A stretch of 64,000 nucleotides of DNA, from contig NZ_CDDD01000058.1 of the NCBI RefSeq assembly GCF_000820165.1, forward strand, positions 62,001 through 126,000. Reading direction: 5' to 3'. A program made the translations under genes and the position numbers. Of this stretch, positions 10,603 to 18,995 are shown in pieces; positions within the stretch are counted from its first letter, which is position 1, and the number at the start of each line of letters is the position of its first letter. Below the pieces are notes generated by a model. It was not told the DNA's origin, ran no database searches, and worked only from the letters and a program-made list of their open reading frames with translations. The stretch is from Aeromonas taiwanensis. GTDB lineage: Bacteria; Pseudomonadota; Gammaproteobacteria; Enterobacterales; Aeromonadaceae.

Positions 10603-12348
10603 ATGAAAGAGCATATTCATCATCTACTTGAACAAACGGTAGCCAATCTCAAGTCAGCGGGCATCCTGCCGGCGGACCTGGAAGCCCGGGTGCAAGTAGA
10701 CCGATGCAAGGAAAAGGCTCACGGTGACCTGGCCACCAACCTGGCCATGCTGCTGGCCAAACCGGCCCGCAAGAATCCCCGCGAGCTGGCCGCCGCCATC
10801 ATCGAGCACCTGCCCGCCTCCGATCTGATCGCCAAGGTCGAGATCGCCGGCCCCGGCTTCATCAACTTCTTCTTCGACCCCAGCTGGCTGGCCGGTCAGG
10901 TCGAGGCCATGGTGACCTCCGCCAACGCCAACGTGAAACTGCCGACCGCCCAGACAGTGGTGGTGGACTACTCCGCCCCGAACGTGGCCAAGGAGATGGC
11001 GGTGCACCACATCCGCTCCACCGTCCTCGGTGACGTGGCCGCCCGCGCCCTGGAGTTCCTCGGCCACAAGGTGATCCGCGCCAACCACATCGGCGACTGG
11101 GGCACCCAGTTCGGCATGCTGATCGCCTATCTGGAGAAGATGGCCAACGAGCACGCCTCCGACATGGAGCTGCGCGATCTGGAAGCCTTCTACACCCAGG
11201 CCAAGCGCCACTACGACGAAGACGAAGCCTTCGCCGAGCGCGCGCGCAACTACGTGGTCAAGCTGCAGGGCGGTGACGAGTACTGCCGCGCCATGTGGAA
11301 GAAGCTGGTCGACATGACCATGGAACAGAACCAGCGCAACTACGACCGCCTGAATGTCTCCCTGACCAACAAGGACATCATGGGCGAGTCCATGTACAAC
11401 GACATGCTGCCCCAGATCGTGGCCGACCTGAAGGTCAAGGGCCTCGCGGTCGAGAGCGAAGGCGCCACCGTGGTGTTCCTGGACGAGTTCAAGAACAAGG
11501 ATGGCGAGCCCATGGGCGTCATCATCCAGAAGAGCGACGGCGGCTTCCTCTACACCACTACCGACATCGCCTGTGCCAAGTACCGCTATGAAACCCTGGG
11601 CGCCGACCGTGTCATGTACTTCATCGACTCCCGTCAGCACCAGCACCTGATGCAGGCCTGGACCATCACCCGCAAGGCGGGCTATGTGCCGGAATCCGTG
11701 CCCCTCGAGCACCACGCCTTCGGCATGATGCTGGGCAAGGATGGCCGTCCCTACAAGACCCGCTCCGGCGGCACCGTCAAGCTGGTCGACCTGCTGAACG
11801 AGGCGGAAGAGCGCGCCGCCGCCCTGCTGGAGAGCCGCAACAGCGACCTTTCCGCCGAGGAGAAGGCCCAGGTGGTTCATGCCATCGCCATGGGTGCGGT
11901 CAAGTACGCGGATCTCTCCAAGAACCGCACCACGGACTACATCTTCGACTGGGATCTGATGCTGTCGTTCGAGGGCAACACCGCGCCCTATCTGCAGTAC
12001 GCCTACACCCGCATCCAGTCCATCTTCCGCAAGGCCGGCGTCGATGCCGATACCCTGAGCGGCAAGGTGATCCTGGCCGAAGAGGCGGAAGAGACCCTGG
12101 CCCAGAAACTGATCCAGTTCTCCGACGCGGTCAATGGCGTGGCGGACAAGGGGATGCCGCACCTTCTGTGCACATATCTCTATGAATTGTCTGGCAACTT
12201 TATGACCTTCTACGAAGCCTGCCCGATCAACAAGGATGGCGTCGACGAGGCCACTCGCCAGAGCCGTCTGCTGCTGTGTGCGGCCACCGCCAAGGTGCTC
12301 AAGCTGGGCCTGGGCGTGCTGGGCATCCACACCCTGGAGCGCATGTAA
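10603..12348 (+). CDS. argS: arginyl-tRNA synthetase
   Basis: This class I aminoacyl-tRNA synthetase charges tRNA-Arg. The ATG at 10603 gives [11 protein letters not shown], matching family N-termini; an upstream extension to 10501 is not homologous. The HIGH-type segment lies in [18 protein letters not shown], and the [12 protein letters not shown] segment replaces KMSKS as in other ArgS proteins. The C-terminus ends LGIHTLERM, close to the E. coli LG-IxTPERM ending. It has 581 residues (E. coli 577). ftsN starts 4 bp after the stop. Confidence 0.97.
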   Translation: MKEHIHHLLEQTVANLKSAGILPADLEARVQVDRCKEKAHGDLATNLAMLLAKPARKNPRELAAAIIEHLPASDLIAKVEIAGPGFINFFFDPSWLAGQVEAMVTSANANVKLPTAQTVVVDYSAPNVAKEMAVHHIRSTVLGDVAARALEFLGHKVIRANHIGDWGTQFGMLIAYLEKMANEHASDMELRDLEAFYTQAKRHYDEDEAFAERARNYVVKLQGGDEYCRAMWKKLVDMTMEQNQRNYDRLNVSLTNKDIMGESMYNDMLPQIVADLKVKGLAVESEGATVVFLDEFKNKDGEPMGVIIQKSDGGFLYTTTDIACAKYRYETLGADRVMYFIDSRQHQHLMQAWTITRKAGYVPESVPLEHHAFGMMLGKDGRPYKTRSGGTVKLVDLLNEAEERAAALLESRNSDLSAEEKAQVVHAIAMGAVKYADLSKNRTTDYIFDWDLMLSFEGNTAPYLQYAYTRIQSIFRKAGVDADTLSGKVILAEEAEETLAQKLIQFSDAVNGVADKGMPHLLCTYLYELSGNFMTFYEACPINKDGVDEATRQSRLLLCAATAKVLKLGLGVLGIHTLERM

Positions 12349-12351
12349 TAG

Positions 12352-13200
12352 ATGGCGACCCGGGATTACGTCGGCAACAGCCCGCGACGCCGGGCGGGTG
12401 GCCGTAACATCAAGAAAGCGGCCCCTCGCCGCTTTCCTGTTATCCCGGCACTGCTGGCCGGGGCCCTGGTGGTCGGCTTCGGCGCCTTCCTCTACCTCAT
12501 CAACGGCAAGGGGGCCGACGCCCCCACCATCGAGGAACAGGTAAAGGCGAACAAGCCCAAGGCGCAGGGCAATGGCCTGCCCCAGGAGAAGTGGAGCTAC
12601 ATCGAGCGGCTGGAGAACAAGCAGGTGGACGTCATCGAGCCGCCGCCCCAGCCGGGCGTGCTGCCGCCACCGCCCGCGCCGACCGTCACCCTGCAGCCGG
12701 AGACACTGCCGCAGCCGGTGCCGACCGACATTCCCCAACCGGGCACCCCCATCGGCCAGACGAAGCCCTATCAGCCGCAGCCGGTGCAGCCGACCAAGCC
12801 GGCCACCGCCGCCCCGGTCGCCAGCGCCCGGGAGCAGGTGATCGACCAGAAGGCCGAACGTGAACGGATGGAGCGGGAGATCCGCGCCGAGCTGGAACGG
12901 GAACGGGCCGAGGCCGCCAGGGCCCAGGCAGCGACCCAGTCTGCACAGACGGCAGCTGCCGACGGCGGCCGCTACATGATGCAGTGCGCCGCCCTGCGCT
13001 CCCAGGACTCCGCGGAGTCGCTCAAGGCGCGCATCGCCTTTACCGCCGGACTCTCCTCCAGCCTGCAGGTGATCAACGGCGCCAACGGCACCGTCTACAA
13101 GGTGATGGTGGGCCCCTTCAACGGCAAGGCGGCGGCCGACGCGGCCAACCGCAAGCTGCAGGGCTCCGGCATCAGTGGCTGCATCCCCAGGAAGGGGTGA
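12352..13200 (+). CDS. ftsN: cell division protein FtsN (SPOR domain)
   Basis: FtsN is a late divisome protein that triggers septal peptidoglycan synthesis. The 282 residues show an N-terminal cytoplasmic stretch (residues 1-28), one membrane segment (about 29-50), a long Pro/Gln-rich periplasmic linker with a charged helical part (REQVIDQKAERERMEREIRAE), and a C-terminal SPOR domain (about 207-282) that binds denuded glycan. The position before hslVU is conserved in gammaproteobacteria. It starts 4 bp after argS and is probably co-transcribed. Confidence 0.93.
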   Translation: MATRDYVGNSPRRRAGGRNIKKAAPRRFPVIPALLAGALVVGFGAFLYLINGKGADAPTIEEQVKANKPKAQGNGLPQEKWSYIERLENKQVDVIEPPPQPGVLPPPPAPTVTLQPETLPQPVPTDIPQPGTPIGQTKPYQPQPVQPTKPATAAPVASAREQVIDQKAERERMEREIRAELERERAEAARAQAATQSAQTAAADGGRYMMQCAALRSQDSAESLKARIAFTAGLSSSLQVINGANGTVYKVMVGPFNGKAAADAANRKLQGSGISGCIPRKG

Positions 13201-13215
13201 TCGCTGCGTCCATGC

Positions 13216-13245
13216 ACAGGGCCGGGTGGCAACACCCGGCCCTGT
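13216..13245 (+). terminator. intrinsic terminator after ftsN
   Basis: ACAGGGCCGGGTG and CACCCGGCCCTGT form a perfect 13-bp stem closed by a GCAA tetraloop, followed by TTCTTTC. It ends the argS-ftsN unit before hslV. Confidence 0.8.
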
Positions 13246-13385
13246 TTCTTTCGACGCCCTCCTGGCGCCCATCTCCCCCTCCCCGCCATCCGCACAATAA
13301 ACAGGCTTGAAAAGCCGGTGCGCCATCCCCATCTTTGTTGCCATGCACAGTCAGGCCGTCATTCGGCTCAAGCGAGGTAAATGAA

Positions 13386-13919
13386 GTGACTACCATAGTT
13401 TCAGTTCGCCGCAACGGTCAGGTCGTCATCGGTGGCGATGGCCAGGTTTCCCTTGGCAACACCGTCATGAAGGGCAATGCCCGCAAGGTTCATCGCCTCT
13501 ACAACGGCAAGGTGCTGGCAGGTTTCGCCGGCGGCACCGCCGATGCCTTCACCCTGCTCGAGCGCTTCGAAGCCAAGCTGCAGGCCCACCAGGGCAACCT
13601 GGAGCGCGCCGCCGTGGCGCTGGCCAAGGACTGGCGCACCGATCGCGCCCTGCGCCGCCTTGAGGCCCTGCTGGCGGTCGCCGACGAGCACAAATCCTTC
13701 ATCATCACCGGCAACGGTGACGTGGTGCAGCCGGAGCACGATCTCATCGCCATCGGCAGCGGCGGCAACTTCGCCCAGTCCGCCGCCATCGCCCTGCTGG
13801 AGAACACAGATCTGGATGCCAAGAGCATCGTCGAGAAGGCCCTCAAGATTGCGGGCGACATCTGCGTCTTCACCAACCAGCACCACACCGTCGAAGTGCT
13901 GGACTACAGCGCCAAGTAA
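13386..13919 (+). CDS. hslV: ATP-dependent protease peptidase subunit HslV
   Basis: HslV is the double-ring threonine peptidase of the HslVU protease. A GTG start at 13386 with GAGG nine bases upstream gives [20 protein letters not shown]. The threonine after the initiator is the catalytic nucleophile once the initiator is removed. The upstream open frame to 13335 would bury that threonine and is wrong. Its 177 residues match E. coli (176). hslU follows after 54 bp. Confidence 0.96.
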   Translation: MTTIVSVRRNGQVVIGGDGQVSLGNTVMKGNARKVHRLYNGKVLAGFAGGTADAFTLLERFEAKLQAHQGNLERAAVALAKDWRTDRALRRLEALLAVADEHKSFIITGNGDVVQPEHDLIAIGSGGNFAQSAAIALLENTDLDAKSIVEKALKIAGDICVFTNQHHTVEVLDYSAK

Positions 13920-13973
13920 GCGCCCCCCAATCTCCAGGGGCGGCCACGCCGCCCCCGACACAGGAATCCCATC

Positions 13974-15302
13974 ATGTCCGAGATGACCCCGAGAGAAATC
14001 GTCCACGAGCTGGACCGGCACATCATTGGTCAGGCCGATGCCAAGCGCGCGGTGGCCGTGGCCCTGCGCAACCGCTGGCGCCGCATGCAGCTCAATGAAG
14101 AGATGCGCCACGAGGTGACCCCGAAGAATATCCTGATGATAGGCCCGACCGGCGTGGGCAAGACAGAGATCGCCCGCCGCCTGGCCAAGCTGGCCAATGC
14201 CCCCTTCATCAAGGTCGAAGCGACCAAGTTCACCGAAGTGGGCTACGTGGGCAAGGAAGTGGACAGCATCATCCGCGATCTGACCGATGTCGCCATCAAG
14301 CTGGTGCGCGAGACCGAGATGGAGAAGATGAAATACCGCGCCGAGGAAGCTGCCGAAGAGCGCATCCTCGACGCCCTGCTGCCGAACCCGCGCAACAGCT
14401 GGGGCGAGGAGGAGAAGGCCGACAACTCCAACACCCGCCAGATCTTCCGCAAGAAGCTGCGCGAAGGTCAGCTGGATGACAAGGAGATCGAGCTGGACCT
14501 GGCCGCTTCCCCGATGGGCGTCGAGATCATGACCCCGCCGGGCATGGAAGAGATGGCCAACCAGCTGCAGGGGCTGTTCCAGAACCTGGGCCAGAACCAG
14601 AAGAAGAAGCGCAAGGTCAAGGTCAAAGAGGCCATGAAGGCGCTGATCGAAGAAGAAGCGGCTCGCCTGGTCAACCCGGAAGAGCTGAAGCAGAAAGCCA
14701 TCGCCTCCGTCGAGAACAACGGCATCGTCTTCCTCGACGAGATCGACAAGATCTGCAAGCGCGGCGAGAGCTCGGGCCCGGATGTCTCCCGCGAGGGGGT
14801 CCAGCGCGACTTGCTGCCGCTGGTCGAGGGCTGCACCGTCAACACCAAGCACGGCATGGTCAAGACCGACCATATCCTGTTCGTCGCCTCCGGCGCCTTC
14901 CAGATCGCCAAGCCGTCCGATCTCATCCCCGAGCTGCAGGGCCGTCTGCCGATCCGGGTCGAGCTGACCGCGCTGACCACCGAAGATTTCGAACGCATCC
15001 TGACCGAGCCGAACGCCTCACTGACCGATCAGTACCAGGCGCTGATGGCCACCGAAGGGGTCAAGATAGAGTTCACCAAGGATGGCATCCGCCGTCTGGC
15101 CGAGGCCGCCTGGCAGGTCAACGAGCGCACCGAGAATATCGGTGCCCGCCGTCTGCACACCGTGATGGAGCGCCTGATGGAAGACATCTCCTACGACGCC
15201 TCCGAGAAATCCGGTGAAACCTTCGTCATCGACACCGCCTACGTCAACGCCCACCTCGGCAAGCTGATTGAAGACGAGGATCTGAGCCGCTTTATTCTGT
15301 AA
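13974..15302 (+). CDS. hslU: ATP-dependent protease ATPase subunit HslU
   Basis: HslU is the AAA+ hexameric unfoldase that feeds substrates to HslV. Walker A is GPTGVGKTE near residue 60, Walker B is VFLDEIDKI, and the pore motif GYVGKEVD is present. The intermediate I-domain lies between the two Walker motifs (around residues 110-240). It has 442 residues (E. coli 443) and the C-terminal LSRFIL tail that docks into HslV. A terminator follows directly. Confidence 0.97.
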   Translation: MSEMTPREIVHELDRHIIGQADAKRAVAVALRNRWRRMQLNEEMRHEVTPKNILMIGPTGVGKTEIARRLAKLANAPFIKVEATKFTEVGYVGKEVDSIIRDLTDVAIKLVRETEMEKMKYRAEEAAEERILDALLPNPRNSWGEEEKADNSNTRQIFRKKLREGQLDDKEIELDLAASPMGVEIMTPPGMEEMANQLQGLFQNLGQNQKKKRKVKVKEAMKALIEEEAARLVNPEELKQKAIASVENNGIVFLDEIDKICKRGESSGPDVSREGVQRDLLPLVEGCTVNTKHGMVKTDHILFVASGAFQIAKPSDLIPELQGRLPIRVELTALTTEDFERILTEPNASLTDQYQALMATEGVKIEFTKDGIRRLAEAAWQVNERTENIGARRLHTVMERLMEDISYDASEKSGETFVIDTAYVNAHLGKLIEDEDLSRFIL

Positions 15303-15323
15303 GGCCCGCTCCTCACGTTATCC

Positions 15324-15360
15324 AAACGCCTCCCTTTGTGGAGGCGTTTTTATTTTCTTT
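15324..15360 (+). terminator. intrinsic terminator after hslU
   Basis: AAACGCCTCC and GGAGGCGTTT pair around CTTTGT, followed by a T-rich tract. It ends the hslVU transcript. Confidence 0.88.
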
Positions 15361-15410
15361 CTCTCTCCCTCCCTGCTCAAAAAAGTGCTTCCTTCATTAT
15401 CGGACTTGAT

Positions 15411-15426
15411 TTATACATACGTATAA
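15411..15426 (+). promoter_or_regulatory. putative CecR operator/promoter
   Basis: TTATAC-ATAC-GTATAA is a perfect inverted repeat placed 37 bp ahead of the TetR-type gene. A TATTAT hexamer at 15434-15439 lies 17 bp after the TTATAC arm, so the repeat would cover the -35 region. Autoregulation of a TetR-family gene through such a site is typical, but this is inference. Confidence 0.5.
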
Positions 15427-15462
15427 CTTCGTGTATTATTTGCACACCATGGGGATAACACA

Positions 15463-16095
15463 GTGCACCCGACCCGGCAAAAACTGCTCGATACCGGCCT
15501 CGCCATCGCCACCGACAAGGGGCTGCGCGGCCTCACGGTGCGCGAGCTGGCGGCCGCCGCCGGGGTAAACCTCGGCTCCTTCGTCTACCACTTTGGCAAT
15601 CGCGACGCCTTCATCGACGAGCTGGTGGAGCTCTGGTACGCCCCCCTCTTTGATGAGCTCAAGGCGGTGGCCGCCCGCGGCGCCTACCCCGATGCCCTCA
15701 CCCAGTTCGAGGCCACCATGCAGGCGCTGATCGCCCTGGTGGGGCGCCAGCGCGGCTTCATCAACCACCTGTTCGGCGATGCCCTGGCAGGGGAAGGCGC
15801 CGCCCAGCGCTTCCTGCTCAGCCTGCCGCGCCGCCACCCCCTGCTGCTGCTCGAGCAGGTACAGCGTGCCCAGGCCGAAGGTTCGCTGGTGGCGGGCAAC
15901 CCGGTGCAGCTGATGATCTTCATCATGGGGGCGGTCGGCCTGCCCCTGGTGATCGCCGGTGGCGGGCGCCAGCTCGGCTGGTTGCCCGAGCAGGCTGCCC
16001 CCTTCCTCGCCCAAATCGACAACCCCGAGGCCGCCCAGCAGCGGCTGGTCTGGGCCCTGCGCGGCCTGCGCCGTCCCCAAGGAGAACCCCTATGA
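15463..16095 (+). CDS. cecR: TetR-family regulator, CecR (YbiH)-like
   Basis: This is a 210-residue TetR-family repressor. The N-terminal helix-turn-helix is LTVRELAAAAGVNLGSFVYHFGNRDAFI (residues 24-51) and the ligand domain is divergent. The start is GTG at 15463, with GGGG eight bases upstream. In E. coli, CecR sits ahead of ybhGFSR and controls that exporter; the same gene order here supports the assignment. The stop overlaps the first small ORF of the ybhG repeat as ATGA. Confidence 0.82.
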   Translation: MHPTRQKLLDTGLAIATDKGLRGLTVRELAAAAGVNLGSFVYHFGNRDAFIDELVELWYAPLFDELKAVAARGAYPDALTQFEATMQALIALVGRQRGFINHLFGDALAGEGAAQRFLLSLPRRHPLLLLEQVQRAQAEGSLVAGNPVQLMIFIMGAVGLPLVIAGGGRQLGWLPEQAAPFLAQIDNPEAAQQRLVWALRGLRRPQGEPL

Positions 16096-16172
16096 AGCAA
16101 CGCATCGCACTCCTGGCCGTGCTGCTGACCCTGCTCAGTGGCAACCTCGGGTGGCAAGGAGATCGGGTATGA
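16092..16172 (+). pseudogene. mini-ORF 1: first truncated copy of the ybhG 5' end
   Basis: A 26-codon ORF beginning MKQRIALLAVLLTLLSG repeats the membrane-anchor start of YbhG and then stops. It has its own AAGGAG ribosome binding site at the end of cecR. Its ATG lies in the cecR stop (ATGA) and its TGA overlaps the ATG of mini-ORF 2. It agrees with mini-ORF 2 at 61 of 68 leading bases. The product, if made, would be a short hydrophobic signal-like peptide. Confidence 0.75.
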
Positions 16173-16261
16173 AACAACGTATTGCACTCCTGGCCGTGCT
16201 GCTGGCCCCGCTCAGTGGCTACCTCGGGTGGCAGGGCCGCCCCGAAGGAGATCGAGTATGA
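16169..16261 (+). pseudogene. mini-ORF 2: second truncated copy of the ybhG 5' end
   Basis: A 30-codon ORF (MKQRIALLAVLLAPLSGYLG...) with AAGGAG ahead of the next start. It overlaps mini-ORF 1 and true ybhG by ATGA at both ends, so ribosomes could pass from one to the next. It carries 12 more bases near its end than copy 1 and is slightly closer to true ybhG there (GWQGRP versus WWQGRP). Confidence 0.75.
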
Positions 16262-17226
16262 AGCAACGCATCGTACTGCTGGTCGTGCTGCTGACCCTGA
16301 TCGGAGGCTATCTCTGGTGGCAGGGGCGGCCCGCCGACGGCTCCGTCCTCTACGGCAACGTCGACATCCGCGACGTGAACCTGGCGTTTCGGGTCGGCGG
16401 CCGGGTCAGCGAGGTGCTGGTGGACGAGGGGGACGCGGTGCAGGCCGGCCAGTTGCTGGCTCGTCTCGACCCGGCGCCGCTGATCCATAGCCGCGACAGC
16501 GCACGGGCCAACCTGGCCGCGCTCACCGCCGCCAACGCCTTGATGCACAAGGGGTATCGCAGCGAGGAGACGGACCGCGCCCGGGCGTCCCTCAGTGCCG
16601 CCGAGGCCGCGGCTCTCGAGGCCGACAAGCAGTGGCGCCGCCAGCGCGCCCTGGCCGCCACCGGCGCCGTCTCCCGCGGCCAGCTCGACACCGCCCGCTC
16701 CCAGCGGGATCAAACCCGGGCCCAGGTACGCGCCGCCCGCGAGCAGCTGGCCCAGCTCGAGACCGGCTACCGCCCCGAGGAGATCGCCCAGTCCGATGCC
16801 CAGCTGGAAGGGGCCAAGGCGGCGCTTGCCAGCGCCGAGCTGGCCCTGGCGGACGCGGCCCTGACCGCCCCGAGCGACGGCATCATCCTCACCCGCGCCG
16901 TCGAGACGGGCAGCATGGTGCAGGCCGGCGCCACCGCCTTCAACCTGTCACTCACCACCCCGGTCTGGGTGCGCGCCTACGTCGAGGAGCCCTGGCTCGG
17001 CCACTTCCCGAGCGGCGCCAGGGTGCAGCTCACCACCGACTCACGGCCGGACAAGCCCTATCAGGGGGTGGTGGGCTTCGTGTCGCCCAGCGCCGAGTTC
17101 ACACCCAAATCGGTAGAGACGCCGGACCTTCGCACCCATCTGGTCTACCGGCTGCGCATCGTGGTGCAGGATCCGGACCCGGCCCTGCGCCAGGGGATGC
17201 CGGTCACCGTCAGGCTGGCCCCATGA
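16258..17226 (+). CDS. ybhG: HlyD-family membrane fusion protein YbhG
   Basis: This is the periplasmic adaptor of the YbhFSR ABC exporter. The N-terminal anchor (MKQRIVLLVVLLTLIGGYLWW) precedes the biotinyl-lipoyl-like segment LYGNVDIRDVNLAFRVGGRV. An alpha-helical hairpin runs over residues 80-210, and the C-terminal beta-barrel ends SAEFTPKSVETPDLRTHLVYRLRI, nearly the E. coli sequence. It has 322 residues (E. coli 332). The ATG at 16258 is the third in a row of three repeated starts. ybhF starts in its stop (ATGA). Confidence 0.93.
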   Translation: MKQRIVLLVVLLTLIGGYLWWQGRPADGSVLYGNVDIRDVNLAFRVGGRVSEVLVDEGDAVQAGQLLARLDPAPLIHSRDSARANLAALTAANALMHKGYRSEETDRARASLSAAEAAALEADKQWRRQRALAATGAVSRGQLDTARSQRDQTRAQVRAAREQLAQLETGYRPEEIAQSDAQLEGAKAALASAELALADAALTAPSDGIILTRAVETGSMVQAGATAFNLSLTTPVWVRAYVEEPWLGHFPSGARVQLTTDSRPDKPYQGVVGFVSPSAEFTPKSVETPDLRTHLVYRLRIVVQDPDPALRQGMPVTVRLAP

Positions 17227-18995
17227 TCGCCGCCATCCGGCTCGACGGGCTGACCAAGCGCTTTGGCGAGCGGGTGGCGCTGGATGCCATCTCGGCCACC
17301 ATACCGGGCGGCGGCATCACGGGCCTGGTGGGGCCGGACGGGGCGGGCAAGAGCACCCTGCTGCGCCTGCTCGCAGGCCTGCTGGTGCCGGAGGCCGGGC
17401 AGAGCCGGGTGCTCGGGCTCGATCCGGTGCAGGAGGGCGATGCCTTGCGCCAGCGCCTCGGCTACATGCCCCAGCAGTTCGGCCTGTATGAAGATCTCAG
17501 CGTGCTGGAGAACCTCACCCTCTACGCCGACTTGCGCGGCGTGGTGGAGCCCGAGCGCAGCCCGACGTTTGCCAGGCTGCTCGCCTTCACCGATCTCGCC
17601 CGCTTCACCGCCCGCCCGGCGGGCAAGCTGTCGGGGGGGATGAAGCAGAAACTCGGGCTCGCCTGCGCCCTGCTCGGCCAGCCCGAGGTGCTGCTGCTGG
17701 ACGAACCCGGGGTCGGGGTCGACCCCATCAGCCGCCGCGCCCTGTGGAAGATGGTGCGCGAGCTCGCCCAGGGGGGCATGACGGTGCTCTGGAGCACCGC
17801 CTATCTCGATGAGGCGGAGCTGTGCGATCACGTGCTGCTGATGGCAGAGGGCGCGGTGCGCACCAGCGGCACCCCGGCGGATCTGATGGGGGCCATGGCG
17901 AGCCGCTGCTGGCTGCTGGAGGCGGGCAACCTGGACGGGCGGGCCCGGCGCGCCCTGCTGCGCCGGGCCCTGGCCCACCCGGCGGTGATGGACGGCGCCG
18001 TGGCCGGGGAGCGGGTGCGCCTGCTTCTGCGCCCCGATGCAGCACCGCCTCCCCTCGGCGAGCTGGGGCTCTCCGAGGGAGCCTTCGCACCGACCCCGGC
18101 CCGGCTGGAGGATGCCTTCATCGATCTGCTCGGCGGCGGGCCGGGCGGGGAGTCGAGCCTGGCCGCCACCATGGCCGAGGCCGAGCTGCCGCCGGGGGTC
18201 TCCCCCGAGGCGGTGATCGAGGCGCGCCACCTCACCAAACGCTTCGGGGACTTTGCCGCCACCGACGACGTCAGCTTTGCGGTGCGCCGGGGCGAGATCT
18301 TCGGCCTGCTCGGCCCCAACGGGGCGGGCAAGTCCACCACCTTCAAGATGGAGTGCGGCCTGCTGCGCCCAAGCGGCGGCCAGGCCCTGGTGACCGGCAT
18401 CGATCTCGCCCACAGCCCGTCGGCGGCGCGCCAGCACCTCGGCTACATGGCCCAGAAGTTTTCCCTCTACAAGCAGCTCACCGTGGCCCAGAACCTGTCG
18501 TTCTTCGCCGGCATCTACGGCCTGTTCGGCCGCGCCCAGCAGGCGCGCATCGACGCCATGGTGGAGGCCTTCGCCCTCGGCCCCTGGCTCGGCCAGCAGG
18601 CCGAGGCCCTGCCGCTTGGGCTGCGCCAGCGCCTCTCGCTCGCCTGCGCCCTGCTGCACGCGCCGCCGTTGCTGTTTCTCGACGAACCCACATCTGGGGT
18701 CGATCCGGTCACCCGGCGCGAGTTCTGGTCCCACATCAACGCCCTGGCCGATCACGGGGTGACCGTGCTGGTCACCACCCACTTCATGGACGAGGCGGAG
18801 TATTGCGACCGCATCGCCCTCATCTACCGCGGCAAGCTGCTGGCCCTCGGCACCCCGGACGAGCTCAAGGGACAGGCGGCGCAGGCCATGCCCGTCAATT
18901 CGTCACACACCATGGCCTTACCCACCACCTCTTTGCCCACCATGGAAGAGGCCTTTATCACCCTGGTCGAGCGGGCCAGCGAGGAGGACGCATAA
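17223..18995 (+). CDS. ybhF: ABC transporter with two fused ATPase domains, YbhF
   Basis: This 590-residue protein holds two ABC domains in tandem. Domain 1 has Walker A GPDGAGKST, signature LSGGMKQK and Walker B VLLLDEPGVGVD; its H-loop histidine is missing (LWSTAYLDEAE), as in the E. coli homologue. Domain 2 has GPNGAGKSTT, the unusual signature LPLGLRQR, LFLDEPTSGVDP and an intact H-loop (TTHFMDEAE). With YbhSR it powers drug efflux (in E. coli linked to cefoperazone and chloramphenicol). Its TAA stop overlaps the presumed ybhS start as ATAA. Confidence 0.93.
   Translation: MIAAIRLDGLTKRFGERVALDAISATIPGGGITGLVGPDGAGKSTLLRLLAGLLVPEAGQSRVLGLDPVQEGDALRQRLGYMPQQFGLYEDLSVLENLTLYADLRGVVEPERSPTFARLLAFTDLARFTARPAGKLSGGMKQKLGLACALLGQPEVLLLDEPGVGVDPISRRALWKMVRELAQGGMTVLWSTAYLDEAELCDHVLLMAEGAVRTSGTPADLMGAMASRCWLLEAGNLDGRARRALLRRALAHPAVMDGAVAGERVRLLLRPDAAPPPLGELGLSEGAFAPTPARLEDAFIDLLGGGPGGESSLAATMAEAELPPGVSPEAVIEARHLTKRFGDFAATDDVSFAVRRGEIFGLLGPNGAGKSTTFKMECGLLRPSGGQALVTGIDLAHSPSAARQHLGYMAQKFSLYKQLTVAQNLSFFAGIYGLFGRAQQARIDAMVEAFALGPWLGQQAEALPLGLRQRLSLACALLHAPPLLFLDEPTSGVDPVTRREFWSHINALADHGVTVLVTTHFMDEAEYCDRIALIYRGKLLALGTPDELKGQAAQAMPVNSSHTMALPTTSLPTMEEAFITLVERASEEDA

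Noticed and set aside
10654-13344. An 896-codon open frame on the minus strand.
   Set aside because: It lies antisense to argS and ftsN, both clearly recognised, and arises from the high GC content of their third codon positions.
15421-15440. ATAACTTCGT followed by GTATTAT looks like half of a loxP arm.
   Set aside because: Only 10 bases match one arm, the second arm and spacer are absent, and the sequence sits in a normal cecR promoter region.
17145-18782. A 545-codon minus-strand open frame.
   Set aside because: It is antisense to ybhF, whose two ATPase domains are intact; the composition is low-complexity and unlike real proteins.
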